The notes beneath the pieces are model-generated. The model made no database searches, was not told the DNA's origin, and saw only the letters and a program-made list of their open reading frames with translations. From Streptomyces sp. HPF1205 (GTDB lineage: Bacteria > Actinomycetota > Actinomycetes > Streptomycetales > Streptomycetaceae): a DNA stretch of 64,000 bases. The stretch lies in assembly GCF_020400825.1 (NCBI RefSeq), contig NZ_JAINVH010000003.1:1-64000 (forward strand), in the 5' to 3' direction. Shown here piece after piece: positions 25,923-34,705 of the stretch. The position numbers and the translations under genes are program-made. Position 1 is the stretch's first letter. Every line of letters starts with the position of its first letter.

Positions 25923-27728
25923 GTGCGCGACGGGACCATGGGGGGAAGCGGTTACGGGGGCCCGTCCGATCCCGGTGGCACGGACTGGCAGCAGGGCCTC
26001 TTCCGTGACGACTTCCCCGACGGCGCGCACGCGCACACCCCGCGCACGTACGACATCCCCGGGCAGCGGCACCCCGACGACGCCGTCGAGCGCTCACCGA
26101 CGCCCGGGAGCGGGGCCGGTGCGGGGGGCGGGGACGAGTCCGGGGCCGGCGGCGAGGCCACGCCCGGCGGGGGGCACAGACGCGGCGGGCCGCGCAGAAA
26201 GCCCAGGAGCCGCAGACGCAGGATCCTGAAGTGGACGGCGATCACGGCCGCGGTGGGCGTGCTGGGGACGGCGGGCGCCGCGTACGGCTACTACGAGTAC
26301 CTGTCCAGCAAGATCCGCAAGGGCCAGCGGATCAGTGGCGTGACGAACGTCGCCAAGCCGAAGGCGAACGCCAACGGCGACACCCCGATGAACATCCTGA
26401 TCCTCGGCTCGGACACCCGCAACAGCGCCGCGGACGCCAAGCTCGGCGGCGCGGCGGACTCCAGCGGGGCCAGGGCGGACGTGATCATGATCGCTCACCT
26501 GTCCGCGGACCGCAGCAACATGTCGGTGGTCAGCATCCCGCGCGACACCCGGGTGGACATCCCCCCGTGCACGGACCCCAAGACGAAGCAGACGTACCCG
26601 GCCGCCAACGACATCATCAACGCGTCGCTGGGCCGCGGCGGTCCCGGCTGCACCCTGGCGACGGTGCAGAACCTCACCGGCGTCTACATCGACCACTGGC
26701 TGATGATCGACTTCTCCGGCGTGGTGAAGATGGCCGACGTGGTCGGCGGTGTCGAGGTGTGTCTCAAGCACAGCGTGTGGGACCGGCCGACGAAGTACAT
26801 CAAGCACGGCGGCTCCGGGCTGAAGCTTCCCGCCGGCAGGCAGACCATCTACGGGAAGCAGGCGCTGCAATGGCTGCGCACCCGTGACGCCTTCGGCAGC
26901 GATGCGGGACGGGCCAAGGCGCAGCACATGTACATGAGTTCGCTGATCCGCCAACTGCGCGGCCAGAACCTGTTCACCAACCCCACCCGGCTCAACAAGA
27001 TCGCCACGACGGCCATGGAGGCGTTCGAGGTCTCCTCGGAGATCGGCACCCCGAAGAAACTGTACGACCTGGGCATGCAGCTCAAGACGGTGCCCTCGAA
27101 CCGCATCACGATGCTCACCATGCCGCACATCGCCGACTACAAGGACCCGGGCGCGCACTATCTGCCGGACCCCGCCGCCGCGCCCCAGGTGTGGTCGCTG
27201 CTGCGCAACGACGTGGCCATGGACGCCAACGGCAAGGCGAGAACCGGCGCCAAGGGCGCGCCCAAGCCGTCGGCCACCCCGGCGGGACCGGCGGCCCGCC
27301 CCTCGTCCGCGATCCCCGTCACGGTGGTCAACGGCACGGCCGGCACCGGCACAGGGGTGGCGACCCCGGGCCGCGCCGGGGACATCAAGAGGGCACTGCG
27401 TGCGGCGGGCTTCACACAGGCGGCCGCCAGCCTGCAGGCGCACCCGAGCCCGGGCACCACCCTGGTCTACCCGACCGCGAGCGGCGCCCAGGGCAAGGCC
27501 GACGCGACAGCCGTCGCCAAGGCGCTCAAGATCCCGGCGGGCAACGTGAAGTCGTCAACCACCGCCCAGGCCATCACCCTCACCATAGGCGCGGACTGGA
27601 AGACGGGCACCGACTTCGGCGCGACGCTGCCGAAGGCCGGTTCGGTGCCGGACAACTCCGACGCCATCAACGGCGCCGACACCTCGAAGTGCATGGACGT
27701 CGAGCCGATCTACCGCTGGGAAGGGTGA
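25923..27728 (+). CDS. LCP family protein 3 with C-terminal LytR_C domain
   Basis: A 601-residue LCP protein with a disordered N-terminus, a membrane helix (about 103-123) and an extracellular LCP domain from about 150 (MNILILGSDTRNSAAD, VVSIPRDTRVDIPPC, LTGVYIDHWLMIDFSGVVKM, WLRTRDAFGSDAGRAKAQ). A LytR_C-type domain follows from about 455 (IPVTVVNGTAGTGTGVATPG). Three conserved cysteines (IPPC, GCTLATVQ, VCLKHS) match LCP 1 and 2. The frame is open to an ATG at 25860, but the GTG at 25923 directly follows GGGGAGGGG and is preferred. It stands 205 bases after LCP 2, so it may also have its own promoter. Three such genes in a row point to tandem duplication. Confidence 0.87.
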   Translation: MRDGTMGGSGYGGPSDPGGTDWQQGLFRDDFPDGAHAHTPRTYDIPGQRHPDDAVERSPTPGSGAGAGGGDESGAGGEATPGGGHRRGGPRRKPRSRRRRILKWTAITAAVGVLGTAGAAYGYYEYLSSKIRKGQRISGVTNVAKPKANANGDTPMNILILGSDTRNSAADAKLGGAADSSGARADVIMIAHLSADRSNMSVVSIPRDTRVDIPPCTDPKTKQTYPAANDIINASLGRGGPGCTLATVQNLTGVYIDHWLMIDFSGVVKMADVVGGVEVCLKHSVWDRPTKYIKHGGSGLKLPAGRQTIYGKQALQWLRTRDAFGSDAGRAKAQHMYMSSLIRQLRGQNLFTNPTRLNKIATTAMEAFEVSSEIGTPKKLYDLGMQLKTVPSNRITMLTMPHIADYKDPGAHYLPDPAAAPQVWSLLRNDVAMDANGKARTGAKGAPKPSATPAGPAARPSSAIPVTVVNGTAGTGTGVATPGRAGDIKRALRAAGFTQAAASLQAHPSPGTTLVYPTASGAQGKADATAVAKALKIPAGNVKSSTTAQAITLTIGADWKTGTDFGATLPKAGSVPDNSDAINGADTSKCMDVEPIYRWEG

Positions 27729-27799
27729 GCCCGGCCCCAAGGGGGGCGAGGGCCGCCGACGACGGCCGGCCGCTCCGGGCGCCGGCTGAGACCGGCTCT

Positions 27800-28888
27800 C
27801 TAGGCGTCGGCCGTCGTCGGGGTGCTCTTGACCGCCGGGCGGCGGCTGGCGATCACCTTGCGGGCCAGTGAGCGGGGGCTGGTGAGGAACCCGTAGCCCC
27901 AGCACATGTGCATGGTGGCCAGGGCGAGAGGGATGCGCAGCCTGGCGCCGGGCGGCAGGCCGCGGCCCGCGGGGAGGGAGCCCACCGTGATGCCCGCGAC
28001 ATAGGCGGCGGGGACCAGGAGCGCCCATGGGGTGAGGGCGGCGCCCAGCACGATGCCGACGGCGTTGGCCAGCAGCGCCGCGGGGGCGGCGAGGTAGCGG
28101 AGGTTCACCGAGCCGCGGTGGTAGCGGGTGACGACGCGGCGCCAGCGGCCGTAGTCCTTGTACTGCTTGGCCAGCGTGCGCACGGAGGGCCGCGGCCGGT
28201 AGGAGACCCGCAACTGCGGGGAGAACCAGATGAGGTGGCCGGCCTCGCGGATGCGGTAGTTCAGCTCCCAGTCCTGGGCGCGGATGAACTCCTCGTTGTA
28301 GCCGCCCTGCTGCTCCAGAACTTCGCGGCGGAAGACGCCGAGGTAGACGGTGTCGGCGGCGGCCGCGGCGCCGCCGGTGTGGAAGGCCGCGTTGCCGACG
28401 CCTATCTTCGAGGTCATCGCGGCGGCGACGGCCCGCTCCCAGTCGTTCTCGCCCTCGGCGTGCATGATGCCGCCGACGTTGGCCGCGCCGGTCTCCGCCA
28501 GCAGCCGCACGGCGGTGGCGATGTAGTCGGGCGAGAGCATGCCGTGCCCGTCGACACGTACCACGACCGGGTGGCGCGACGCCTTGATCGCGGCGTTGAG
28601 CGCGGCCGGGGTGCGGCCGGTTGGATTGGGCACCGTGTGGACACGCGGGTCCTCGGCGACCAGTTCGGCGGCGATCGCGTCGGTGCGGTCCTTGGACGGG
28701 CCGAGCGCGATGACGACTTCGAGCTCGCCCGGGTAGTCCTGGTCGAGGATGTGCCGGACGGCGTTGCGCAGATGGCGCTCCTCGTTGAGCACCGGCATGA
28801 TCACGGAGACGGCCGGGTGCGCGGAAGCGTCGATGGCGCTGTTCTCGGGGCGGGATGCGGCGTTCATCGCGGCAAACGTTACCGCCAT
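27800..28888 (-). CDS. Glycosyltransferase family 2, membrane-associated
   Basis: A 362-residue GT2 enzyme. The catalytic domain starts HPAVSVIMPVLNEERHLRNAV (about 25-45), with nucleotide-binding ALGPSKDRTD, the metal-binding VVRVDGHGML and acceptor-side AQDWELNYRIREAG (ED-type acidic motif reads QDWE here). Two or three C-terminal hydrophobic segments (LANAVGIVLGAALTPWALLVPAAYVAG) anchor it. It resembles actinobacterial enzymes that extend surface or exopolysaccharide chains; donor and acceptor are unknown. The ATG at 28888 gives MAVTF; an in-frame ATG at 28867 (MNAAS) is equally possible because neither has a good ribosome binding site. It lies between LCP genes and is divergent from LCP 4, so a shared substrate is plausible. 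Confidence 0.88.
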   Translation of the reverse strand: MAVTFAAMNAASRPENSAIDASAHPAVSVIMPVLNEERHLRNAVRHILDQDYPGELEVVIALGPSKDRTDAIAAELVAEDPRVHTVPNPTGRTPAALNAAIKASRHPVVVRVDGHGMLSPDYIATAVRLLAETGAANVGGIMHAEGENDWERAVAAAMTSKIGVGNAAFHTGGAAAAADTVYLGVFRREVLEQQGGYNEEFIRAQDWELNYRIREAGHLIWFSPQLRVSYRPRPSVRTLAKQYKDYGRWRRVVTRYHRGSVNLRYLAAPAALLANAVGIVLGAALTPWALLVPAAYVAGITVGSLPAGRGLPPGARLRIPLALATMHMCWGYGFLTSPRSLARKVIASRRPAVKSTPTTADA

Positions 28889-28980
28889 CGAGGGACACCG
28901 GCGCGTGGGGTCGGCTTCATGGTCCCGTTTCTCCCTAGCCTGAACGGATCCGCTCCCTGTCCGCGTCCGGAGGTCGCCGA

Positions 28981-30915
28981 GTGCCGCCCACCCGAGGACG
29001 TCCGACGGCCGCCCGCCCGCCGCGCCCTGAGCAGCGCGCCGCGGCACAGCACCCGCGGCGCGCCCCGGCCGGCCGGCGTCCGCGCCCCAGGCGGCCGGTC
29101 CGCAGGGGCCGCCGGATCGCGGGCGCCCTGGCCCTCCTGGTGATCACGACCAGCGGCCTGGGCCACGCGGTGGTGAACGGCGTGAACGACACGATCGGCC
29201 GGGTCGACGCCTTCGGCGGCATGCAGGGGCGCCCCAACGGTTCCAAGGGCACCAACTACCTGCTCGTCGGCACCGACGGCCGCGACGGCATCCCCCCGGC
29301 CGAGAAGCGGCACTACCACCTGGGCGGCGTTCCCTGCCACTGCACGGACACGATCATGCTGGTCCACGTGTCGGAGGACCGGCGCCGCGCGACCGTCGTG
29401 AGCATCCCGCGCGACACCTACGTACGCCTGCCGGGCAGGAGCCGAAGGGCAGCGGCGGCCGGGGGCGGACCGCTGTGGAACCGGTCGGCGCGGAAGCCGG
29501 GGAACCCTGCGACGCCGGGGACTGCGGGCACTCCGGGGACTCCGGGGACTCCGCCGCCGGGGAGGCCGTCGCGGGGAAGCCCTCCGCCGGATCCGGCCTC
29601 CGCGGGCTCGACGGTGTACGCCACGCATCCCGCCAAGCTCAACGAGGCGTACGCGGACGGAGGCCCCAAGCTGACCGTCCGCACCGTGGAGCAGATGACC
29701 GGGGTCCACATCGACCATTACATCGAGGTCGACTTCGTCAGCTTCATGAAGACCGTCGACGTGCTCGGCGGCGTGCCCGTGTGCACGCCGAAGCCGCTGA
29801 AGGACTCGTACAGCGGGCTCGACCTGCCGGCCGGCACCACGACACTCGACGGCGGCCGGGCGCTGCAGTACGTGCGCTCCCGGCATCTGGACGGCGCCGC
29901 CGACCTCGGGCGCATGCAGCGCCAGCAGGGTTTCCTGGCGCAGGTGGTCCGCCGGATCACCAGCGGGGACACGCTGCGCGACCCGGCCGTGCTCGGCGGT
30001 GTCGTGAGGACGGTGCTCGGTTCGGTCCGCACCGACCAAGGGCTGCGGCCGACCGACCTGATCGGGCTCGCCGAGGGCATGCGGGACTTCTCGCCGCGGT
30101 CGTCGCAGTTCGTCCAGGTGCCGCTCAGCGCCGTCGGCTACCACGTGCGCGGCATCGGCTCCACCGTGAAGTGGGACGAGCGCGGGGCGGGCCGGCTGTG
30201 GGCGGCCATCCGGGCCGACCGGCCGCTCACCGACCCGGACGCGGCCGGCAAGGACGCGGGGCCCGGCGCGGGCCGGACTCCCGGCTCCGGCCCCTCCTCC
30301 GCCGCGCCCGCCGCGGGCGCGGCTACGGACTCCGGCCCGGTGTCCCGCTCCGGCTCGGCTGCCGGCTCCGCCCCGGGTTCGGCTCCCGGCTCACCGCCCG
30401 GCTCCGCTCCCCCGTCCCGCCCGTCCACCGCCCCCGGTCCGTCCGCCTCCTCGGCCGCGGGCCGGGCCCGCGGCAAGGACACGGCGCACCCCGTCCCCAC
30501 GGCCACCGCGGACGTCGACCCGCGCCAGATCCGGGTCACCGTGGAGAACGGCACCACCACCAACGGCCTCGCCGCCACCGCCCAGCGGGAACTGGCCGCC
30601 ACCGGCTTCGTCACCCCGGTCCCGCCGCGCACCGCCCCCGTGCGCACCCAGCAGACCGTGATCCGCTACGACCCCCGCTGGAACCGCTCGGCGAAGTCGC
30701 TCGCCGCGGCTCTGCCCGGCGCCCAGCTCCTGCCCGTCCCCGGCCAGGGACCGGTGATGCGGGTCGTCCTGGGCACCGACTTCTCCAAGGTCACTCCGGT
30801 GACGGCGGCGCCGCCCGCTTCCCCGGCGCCGGGTGCGCCCGCCGGAACCTCGGGCGGCGCCGGGACGCCGGCCGGCGGAGTCCCGGTCAGAGGCGACCAG
30901 GTGACCTGCGCGTGA
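28981..30915 (+). CDS. LCP family protein 4 with low-complexity insertion
   Basis: A 644-residue LCP protein. The N-terminus is Arg/Pro-rich; the membrane helix is about 41-60 (RIAGALALLVITTSGLGHAVV). The LCP domain contains NYLLVGTDGRDGIPP, TVVSIPRDTYVRLPG, KLNEAYADGGPKL, MTGVHIDHYIEVDFVSFM and YVRSRHLDGAADLGRMQRQQ. Between the conserved arginine motif and KLNEAY there is an unusual Pro/Gly/Thr/Arg-rich insertion of about 60 residues (around 153-212). A Ser/Pro/Gly linker precedes a C-terminal LytR_C-type domain (IRVTVENGTTTNGLAAT near 518). The GTG at 28981 follows GGAGG with good spacing. A TAGCCT box near 28936 may be the promoter. Confidence 0.88.
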   Translation: MPPTRGRPTAARPPRPEQRAAAQHPRRAPAGRRPRPRRPVRRGRRIAGALALLVITTSGLGHAVVNGVNDTIGRVDAFGGMQGRPNGSKGTNYLLVGTDGRDGIPPAEKRHYHLGGVPCHCTDTIMLVHVSEDRRRATVVSIPRDTYVRLPGRSRRAAAAGGGPLWNRSARKPGNPATPGTAGTPGTPGTPPPGRPSRGSPPPDPASAGSTVYATHPAKLNEAYADGGPKLTVRTVEQMTGVHIDHYIEVDFVSFMKTVDVLGGVPVCTPKPLKDSYSGLDLPAGTTTLDGGRALQYVRSRHLDGAADLGRMQRQQGFLAQVVRRITSGDTLRDPAVLGGVVRTVLGSVRTDQGLRPTDLIGLAEGMRDFSPRSSQFVQVPLSAVGYHVRGIGSTVKWDERGAGRLWAAIRADRPLTDPDAAGKDAGPGAGRTPGSGPSSAAPAAGAATDSGPVSRSGSAAGSAPGSAPGSPPGSAPPSRPSTAPGPSASSAAGRARGKDTAHPVPTATADVDPRQIRVTVENGTTTNGLAATAQRELAATGFVTPVPPRTAPVRTQQTVIRYDPRWNRSAKSLAAALPGAQLLPVPGQGPVMRVVLGTDFSKVTPVTAAPPASPAPGAPAGTSGGAGTPAGGVPVRGDQVTCA

Positions 30916-30966
30916 GGGACACGGGACACCGGGCACAGGACACCGGGCACGCGGCACCGGGCACGG
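30913..30966. repeat. Degenerate short tandem repeat after LCP 4
   Basis: Variants of a roughly 14-base unit (GGACACCGGGCACA, GGACACCGGGCACG, GGCACCGGGCACGG) follow the LCP 4 stop codon directly. It is one of several short tandem arrays that lie just behind genes in this window. Confidence 0.6.
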
Positions 30967-31056
30967 TCCCGTCGCCGCACCCCGCTCCCGTAAGCCCCCT
31001 GGGGGGTCCGCCCGTGCACCCGCCGCGCCCCGTAACTCCCGGGGCCCACGGAGCTG

Positions 31057-31635
31057 TCAGTCGTCCAGGCCCTCGGCCGCCCGCTGCCTGCGCAGCTCGA
31101 CGATCGCGCGACGGCGGGCCAGCCGGTGGGTGCGGCGGATCTGCGCCTCCTGCCACCTGCGGCGGTCCCGGTCGGTCTCCGGTACGACCTGCGGCACGGG
31201 CCGCGGCTTGCCCTCGGCGTCGACCGCCACGAAGACCAGGTACGCGCTGGCCACCTGCTGGGCGGGCCCGGACTCGTTCCAGCGCTCGGCCACGACCCGG
31301 ACGCCTATCTCCATGGAGGTCGTACCGGTCCAGTTGACCTGCGCCTTGACGTGAAGGAGGTCACCGACCCGTACCGGTTCGAGGAACGCCATCTCGTCCA
31401 TCGCGCCCGTGACCGCCGGACCCTCCGAGTGCCGTCCCGCGACCGCCCCCGCCGCGTCGTCCACCAGCTTCATGACCACGCCGCCGTGCACGGTCCCCAG
31501 CAGGTTGGTGTCGTGCGCGGACATGATGTGGGAAAGGGTGATGCGGGACGCGGAGGTCGGCTTGTCCGGCACGACGGGTACGGGCGGGGGCGCCGGCGGG
31601 TCGTGGGGTCCGGAGGCGGCGGATGACTCGATCAC
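31057..31635 (-). CDS. Acyl-CoA thioesterase, hotdog fold
   Basis: A 192-residue hotdog-domain thioesterase of the YciA/BACH type that hydrolyses acyl-CoA. The typical segment SHIMSAHDTNLLGTVHGGVVMKLVDDAAG spans about 33-62, where N and D of HDTN.LGTVHGG belong to the active site. The segment MDEMAFLEPVRVGDLLHVKAQV follows. A C-terminal Arg-rich helix (RRRAIVELRRQRAAE) is an extension seen in actinobacterial members. The GTG at 31635 is the chosen start (weak GGATGG upstream), since no ATG is near. It is divergent from LCP 5. Any link to wall lipid carriers is unproven. Confidence 0.9.
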   Translation of the reverse strand: MIESSAASGPHDPPAPPPVPVVPDKPTSASRITLSHIMSAHDTNLLGTVHGGVVMKLVDDAAGAVAGRHSEGPAVTGAMDEMAFLEPVRVGDLLHVKAQVNWTGTTSMEIGVRVVAERWNESGPAQQVASAYLVFVAVDAEGKPRPVPQVVPETDRDRRRWQEAQIRRTHRLARRRAIVELRRQRAAEGLDD

Positions 31636-31764
31636 GCCATCCACTGTATGTCCGTCCACAGGTCCGTCACGAAACCGCCGCGAGCTCCCGCGGTGTGCAT
31701 CGGCTCTGCTACAGAACGGCCTCGGATTGCAGGTCGGCCGCCTGGTGCGGGCACACTGGCGGGC

Positions 31765-33003
31765 ATGAACGGTTGGAGCGATGACACCGAGCGACGCCGT
31801 ATGGCGGAGCCGCCGCTGCCCCCAGAACTGTCGCCGCGCCGGGCCGCCGCAGCCCACGGCGGAGTCCCGCCGCAGCCCACCCGGCACCCGGGCGCCGGCC
31901 AGGTCCCGGGACAGGTACCGATCCCCGGGCAGGCGCCGGCCCCCGGCGGCGGTCCGGGCGACGGCTACGGCCCGCCCACCACCGGCGGCCCCGGTGACGG
32001 GCCGCGGCGCAGGCGCTGGAGCACCCGCAAGAAGATCGGGTACGCCGCGCTCGGTCTGGTCGTGGTGCTGCTCGTGGTGTCCGTCTCCACGTACTTCTGG
32101 GCCGACTCCAAGGTCCGCCGCGAGGTCGATCTGAGCAAGGTCGAGGACCGGCCGCCGGACGGCAAGGGCACCAATTACCTGATCGTCGGTTCGGACAGCC
32201 GCGAGGGCCTGACCGCCGCCGACGAGAAGAAGCTGCACACCGGCGCCGCCGAGGGCCAGCGCACCGACTCGATGATGATCCTGCACACCGGCAGCAACGG
32301 CACCACGATGATGAGCCTGCCGCGCGACTCGTACGTCACCATCCCGGCCTTCACCGGCCAGCGGACGCACAAGCGGTACGCGGCCTCGCGGCACAAGCTG
32401 AACCGCGCCTACGCCGACGGCGGGCCCGAGCTGCTCACCCGCACCATCGAGTACAACACCGGCATCCACATCGACCACTACGCGGAGATCGGCTTCGCCG
32501 GCTTCGTGAACCTGGTCAACTCGCTGGGCGGTGTGAACATGTGCCTGGACAAGGCGGTGCACGACAAGGCGTCCGGCGCCGACTTCAAGGCGGGCTGCCA
32601 GAAGCTCAACGGCCAGCAGTCCCTCGCCTTCGTCCGCCAGCGCCACCAGGAGGCCGACCAGGACCTCGGCCGGATGCGCAACCAGCAGAAGTTCCTGTCC
32701 ACCCTGGCCCACCAGGCCGCCTCGCCGTCGACCGTGCTCAACCCGTTCAAGCTCTACCCGGTCATCGGCTCCGGTCTTGACACCCTCATTGTCGACAAGA
32801 AGATGAGCCTGCTGGACCTGGTGCACATGTTCTGGGCGATGAAGGGCGTGACCGGCGGCGGCCACTCCATCACCGTTCCGATAGGCAACGCCAACTACAT
32901 GACCGCCAGCGACGGAGACGCCGTCAAGTGGGACATGACGAAGGCGAAGACGCTGTTCGACGAGCTGCAGAACGACCAGAAGGTCACGGTGAGCGGCAAG
33001 TAG
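31765..33003 (+). CDS. LCP family protein 5
   Basis: A 412-residue LCP protein with a Pro/Gly-rich cytoplasmic N-terminus, membrane helix about 91-113 (IGYAALGLVVVLLVVSVSTYFW) and extracellular LCP domain. Visible motifs are NYLIVGSDSREGLT, MMSLPRDSYVTIP, KLNRAYADGGPELLTRTIE, NTGIHIDHYAEIGFAGFV and FVRQRHQEADQDLGRMRNQQ. There is no C-terminal LytR_C domain; the protein ends soon after the LCP domain. Cysteines in NMCLDK and AGCQKLN probably pair. The ATG at 31765 has no ribosome binding site but lies 7 bases after CACACT, suggesting a leaderless transcript. A very strong hairpin at 33125-33169 terminates it. Confidence 0.9.
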   Translation: MNGWSDDTERRRMAEPPLPPELSPRRAAAAHGGVPPQPTRHPGAGQVPGQVPIPGQAPAPGGGPGDGYGPPTTGGPGDGPRRRRWSTRKKIGYAALGLVVVLLVVSVSTYFWADSKVRREVDLSKVEDRPPDGKGTNYLIVGSDSREGLTAADEKKLHTGAAEGQRTDSMMILHTGSNGTTMMSLPRDSYVTIPAFTGQRTHKRYAASRHKLNRAYADGGPELLTRTIEYNTGIHIDHYAEIGFAGFVNLVNSLGGVNMCLDKAVHDKASGADFKAGCQKLNGQQSLAFVRQRHQEADQDLGRMRNQQKFLSTLAHQAASPSTVLNPFKLYPVIGSGLDTLIVDKKMSLLDLVHMFWAMKGVTGGGHSITVPIGNANYMTASDGDAVKWDMTKAKTLFDELQNDQKVTVSGK

Positions 33004-33046
33004 CACGTGCGGCCCGTACCGTTTCCGGCACGCCGGGGTACGGGCC

Positions 33047-33122
33047 CCGGAGGCACAGGCACCCGGAGATACGGGCACCCGGAGGCACGGGCACCCGGAG
33101 GCACGGGCACCCGGAGATACGG
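33047..33122. repeat. 16-bp imperfect tandem repeat, about 4-5 copies
   Basis: Units of the form CACCCGGAGGCACGGG, alternating with CACCCGGAGATACGGG, run behind the LCP 5 gene and end just before its terminator hairpin. They are non-coding. Confidence 0.75.
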
Positions 33123-33124
33123 CA

Positions 33125-33169
33125 ACGGCCCCGGTCCCGCGGAGAGTTCCTCCGCGGGACCGGGGCCGT
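33125..33169 (+). terminator. Strong terminator behind LCP 5
   Basis: A perfect 19-bp stem, ACGGCCCCGGTCCCGCGGA with its complement, encloses a 7-base loop (GAGTTCC). It stands between the convergent LCP 5 gene and the 140-residue protein gene, so it may serve both. Confidence 0.85.
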
Positions 33170-33216
33170 ACGGCGTGGGGCCGGGCCGGTCCGGCCCCGG
33201 CCCTGCTCCGCTTCGT

Positions 33217-33639
33217 TCAGGCGGCGATCGCCTGGCCGGTCACGGCCGGCACCCACTGGTCGAGCTCGGCGCGCCAGTAGCGGGCGACGTTCAGCCGGGT
33301 CGGCTTGGGCTCTCCGGGAAGCTGGAAGCGCAGCGAGCTCCACAGGACGTTGCGGCGCACGTCGCTGACCAGGCCGGCGGCCTCCTGCCGCGGGATCGCG
33401 GCCACCAGTTCCTTGGGGCGGGCGGTCATCCGGCCGGCCTTGTGGAACACCACGGCCTGTTCGGTGACGGTGACGAAGTAGTACTTCACGAATGCCTGAG
33501 CGATGACGCCGATGGCGTTGGTCAGCCACGGGCTCGGCCCGGTGATCGTGTGGAAGGTGACGATCGGGCGGTCCGAGGGGTTGATCTGGGCGATGGCCTG
33601 GGCCACCTGCTCCTGCATCGTGGACTTGCGTATGGCCAT
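33217..33639 (-). CDS. Hypothetical protein, 140 aa
   Basis: I do not recognise this family with certainty. The 140-residue protein has no signal peptide. The middle shows alternating strands (RPIVTFHTITG, KYYFVTVTEQAVVFHK, SLRFQLPGEPKPTRLNVARYW) and ends in a short helix, a pattern that could fit a PH-like or similar small beta-barrel domain. The N-terminal helix TMQEQVAQAIAQINPSD is amphipathic. The ATG at 33639 follows weak purine-rich sequence; the longer upstream frame lacks coding character. It is convergent with LCP 5 and downstream of the LAETG protein gene, separated from it by a strong hairpin, so it is probably transcribed separately. Confidence 0.75.
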   Translation of the reverse strand: MAIRKSTMQEQVAQAIAQINPSDRPIVTFHTITGPSPWLTNAIGVIAQAFVKYYFVTVTEQAVVFHKAGRMTARPKELVAAIPRQEAAGLVSDVRRNVLWSSLRFQLPGEPKPTRLNVARYWRAELDQWVPAVTGQAIAA

Positions 33640-33677
33640 GGTTCGGTCGTGCCCCCATTGTCTGCGGTACGTGGAAC

Positions 33678-33713
33678 TGCGACGCCGCCGTCGATTCCGA
33701 CGGCGGCGTCGCA
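33678..33713 (-). terminator. Terminator behind the LAETG protein gene
   Basis: A perfect 16-bp stem (TGCGACGCCGCCGTCG / CGACGGCGGCGTCGCA) with the 4-base loop ATTC. It lies about 100 bases beyond the stop codon of the leftward LAETG gene and just upstream of the 140-residue protein gene. Confidence 0.8.
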
Positions 33714-33811
33714 GCGTATCGCTCCTTGGTGTCAGGGACACGACCGCAAGAGCGGGGGTTACGAACCCGTGACGTGCGCCGGGCGGCCATGACGCCCGGC
33801 GGACCGGTGCC

Positions 33812-34510
33812 TCAGTGGCGGGCGGCCGGCTTGCGGCGCCGCAGCATGAACACCGCGCCACCACCGGCGACGACGAAGGCCGCCGCGACGCCCGCGATCA
33901 TCCCGGTGTTGCTGCCGCCACCGGTCTCGGCCAGGTTCTGGCTGCCGCCGGCCGCCGGCGAGGGCGCGTTGGTGTCGGCGACCGCCGGAGCGGACGACGA
34001 GGCGGTGCTGCTCGGGGTGGCGGCGGGCGCACTGGCCGTCGTCGTCGGCGTAGCGGATGTGCTGGGCGTGGTGGTCGACGGCGTGGGCGACGCGGGGCTG
34101 GTCGGCGGGGCCGGAGTCGTGGTCGGGGTCTCGCAGGGGGTGGCCGGGGTGGTCACGCTTGTGGTGCCGACGTCCCCCCCACTGTCCTTGACGACCTTCA
34201 CGGTGTACGTCGTGTTCGGCTGCCAGGCCACCGGGAACGTGACGGTGACACCGGCCTGCGAGCCGATCACACCGGACTGCTCGCCGATGTCTTTCTGGCC
34301 CTGGGTGACGGTGATGGTCACCGGCGTGTGGGAGTAGTCCTTGTCGATGACCTGGATGGAGCCCTTGCCGTTGTCACACGCGGCAGAGGCCGAGAACTCG
34401 CTGATTTTGCAAGCGAACGCGTTGCCTGCAACGCCCACCGCTATAGCGGTCGCGGCGGAGGCAACGCCGATGGAACGCACCGCGATTGCGGTGCGGCGGT
34501 TTATGGACAC
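33812..34510 (-). CDS. LAETG-anchored surface protein (sortase substrate)
   Basis: A 232-residue secreted protein. A signal peptide with RR start (INRRTAIAVRSIGVASAATAIAVGVAGNAFA) is followed by a small beta-rich domain with two cysteines (FACKISEF and SAACDNGKG). A Thr/Ser/Pro/Ala linker of about 75 residues spans the wall. The anchor is LAETG near residue 190, followed by a hydrophobic helix and the basic tail MLRRRKPAARH. LAxTG is the signal preferred by class E sortases of high-GC actinobacteria, so it should be covalently attached to peptidoglycan. The GTG at 34510 has AAGGGAAG four bases upstream. The function of the exposed domain is unknown. Confidence 0.9.
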   Translation of the reverse strand: MSINRRTAIAVRSIGVASAATAIAVGVAGNAFACKISEFSASAACDNGKGSIQVIDKDYSHTPVTITVTQGQKDIGEQSGVIGSQAGVTVTFPVAWQPNTTYTVKVVKDSGGDVGTTSVTTPATPCETPTTTPAPPTSPASPTPSTTTPSTSATPTTTASAPAATPSSTASSSAPAVADTNAPSPAAGGSQNLAETGGGSNTGMIAGVAAAFVVAGGGAVFMLRRRKPAARH

Positions 34511-34592
34511 GTCTTCCCTTCACGGGATCGGAGCAGAAGCGTGGAAGTGCCGCACGGTGGTGACCCCCGTCGCCCACCTGTGGGCCCTCACA

Positions 34593-34622
34593 CCTCTACA
34601 AGCTGGCCCGTGCGCTTGTCAA
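34593..34622 (-). promoter_or_regulatory. Promoter of the LAETG protein gene
   Basis: On the minus strand TTGACA (34622-34617) and TAGAGG (34598-34593) are 18 bases apart. Transcription should start near 34586, leaving a leader of about 75 bases before the GTG at 34510. Confidence 0.6.
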
Positions 34623-34705
34623 TTGATCTCAAAACGTCACCTAAACGGGCGGCTGCTGACACTCTGCACGAGCTGACGCCCCCTCAACAGTCCTGCTCAG
34701 CGCGG

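Noticed and set aside
27756-27820. 12-bp inverted repeat (CCGACGACGGCC / GGCCGTCGTCGG) as terminator between LCP 3 and the glycosyltransferase gene
   Set aside because: The loop is 41 bases and one arm lies inside the coding region, so hairpin formation is doubtful.
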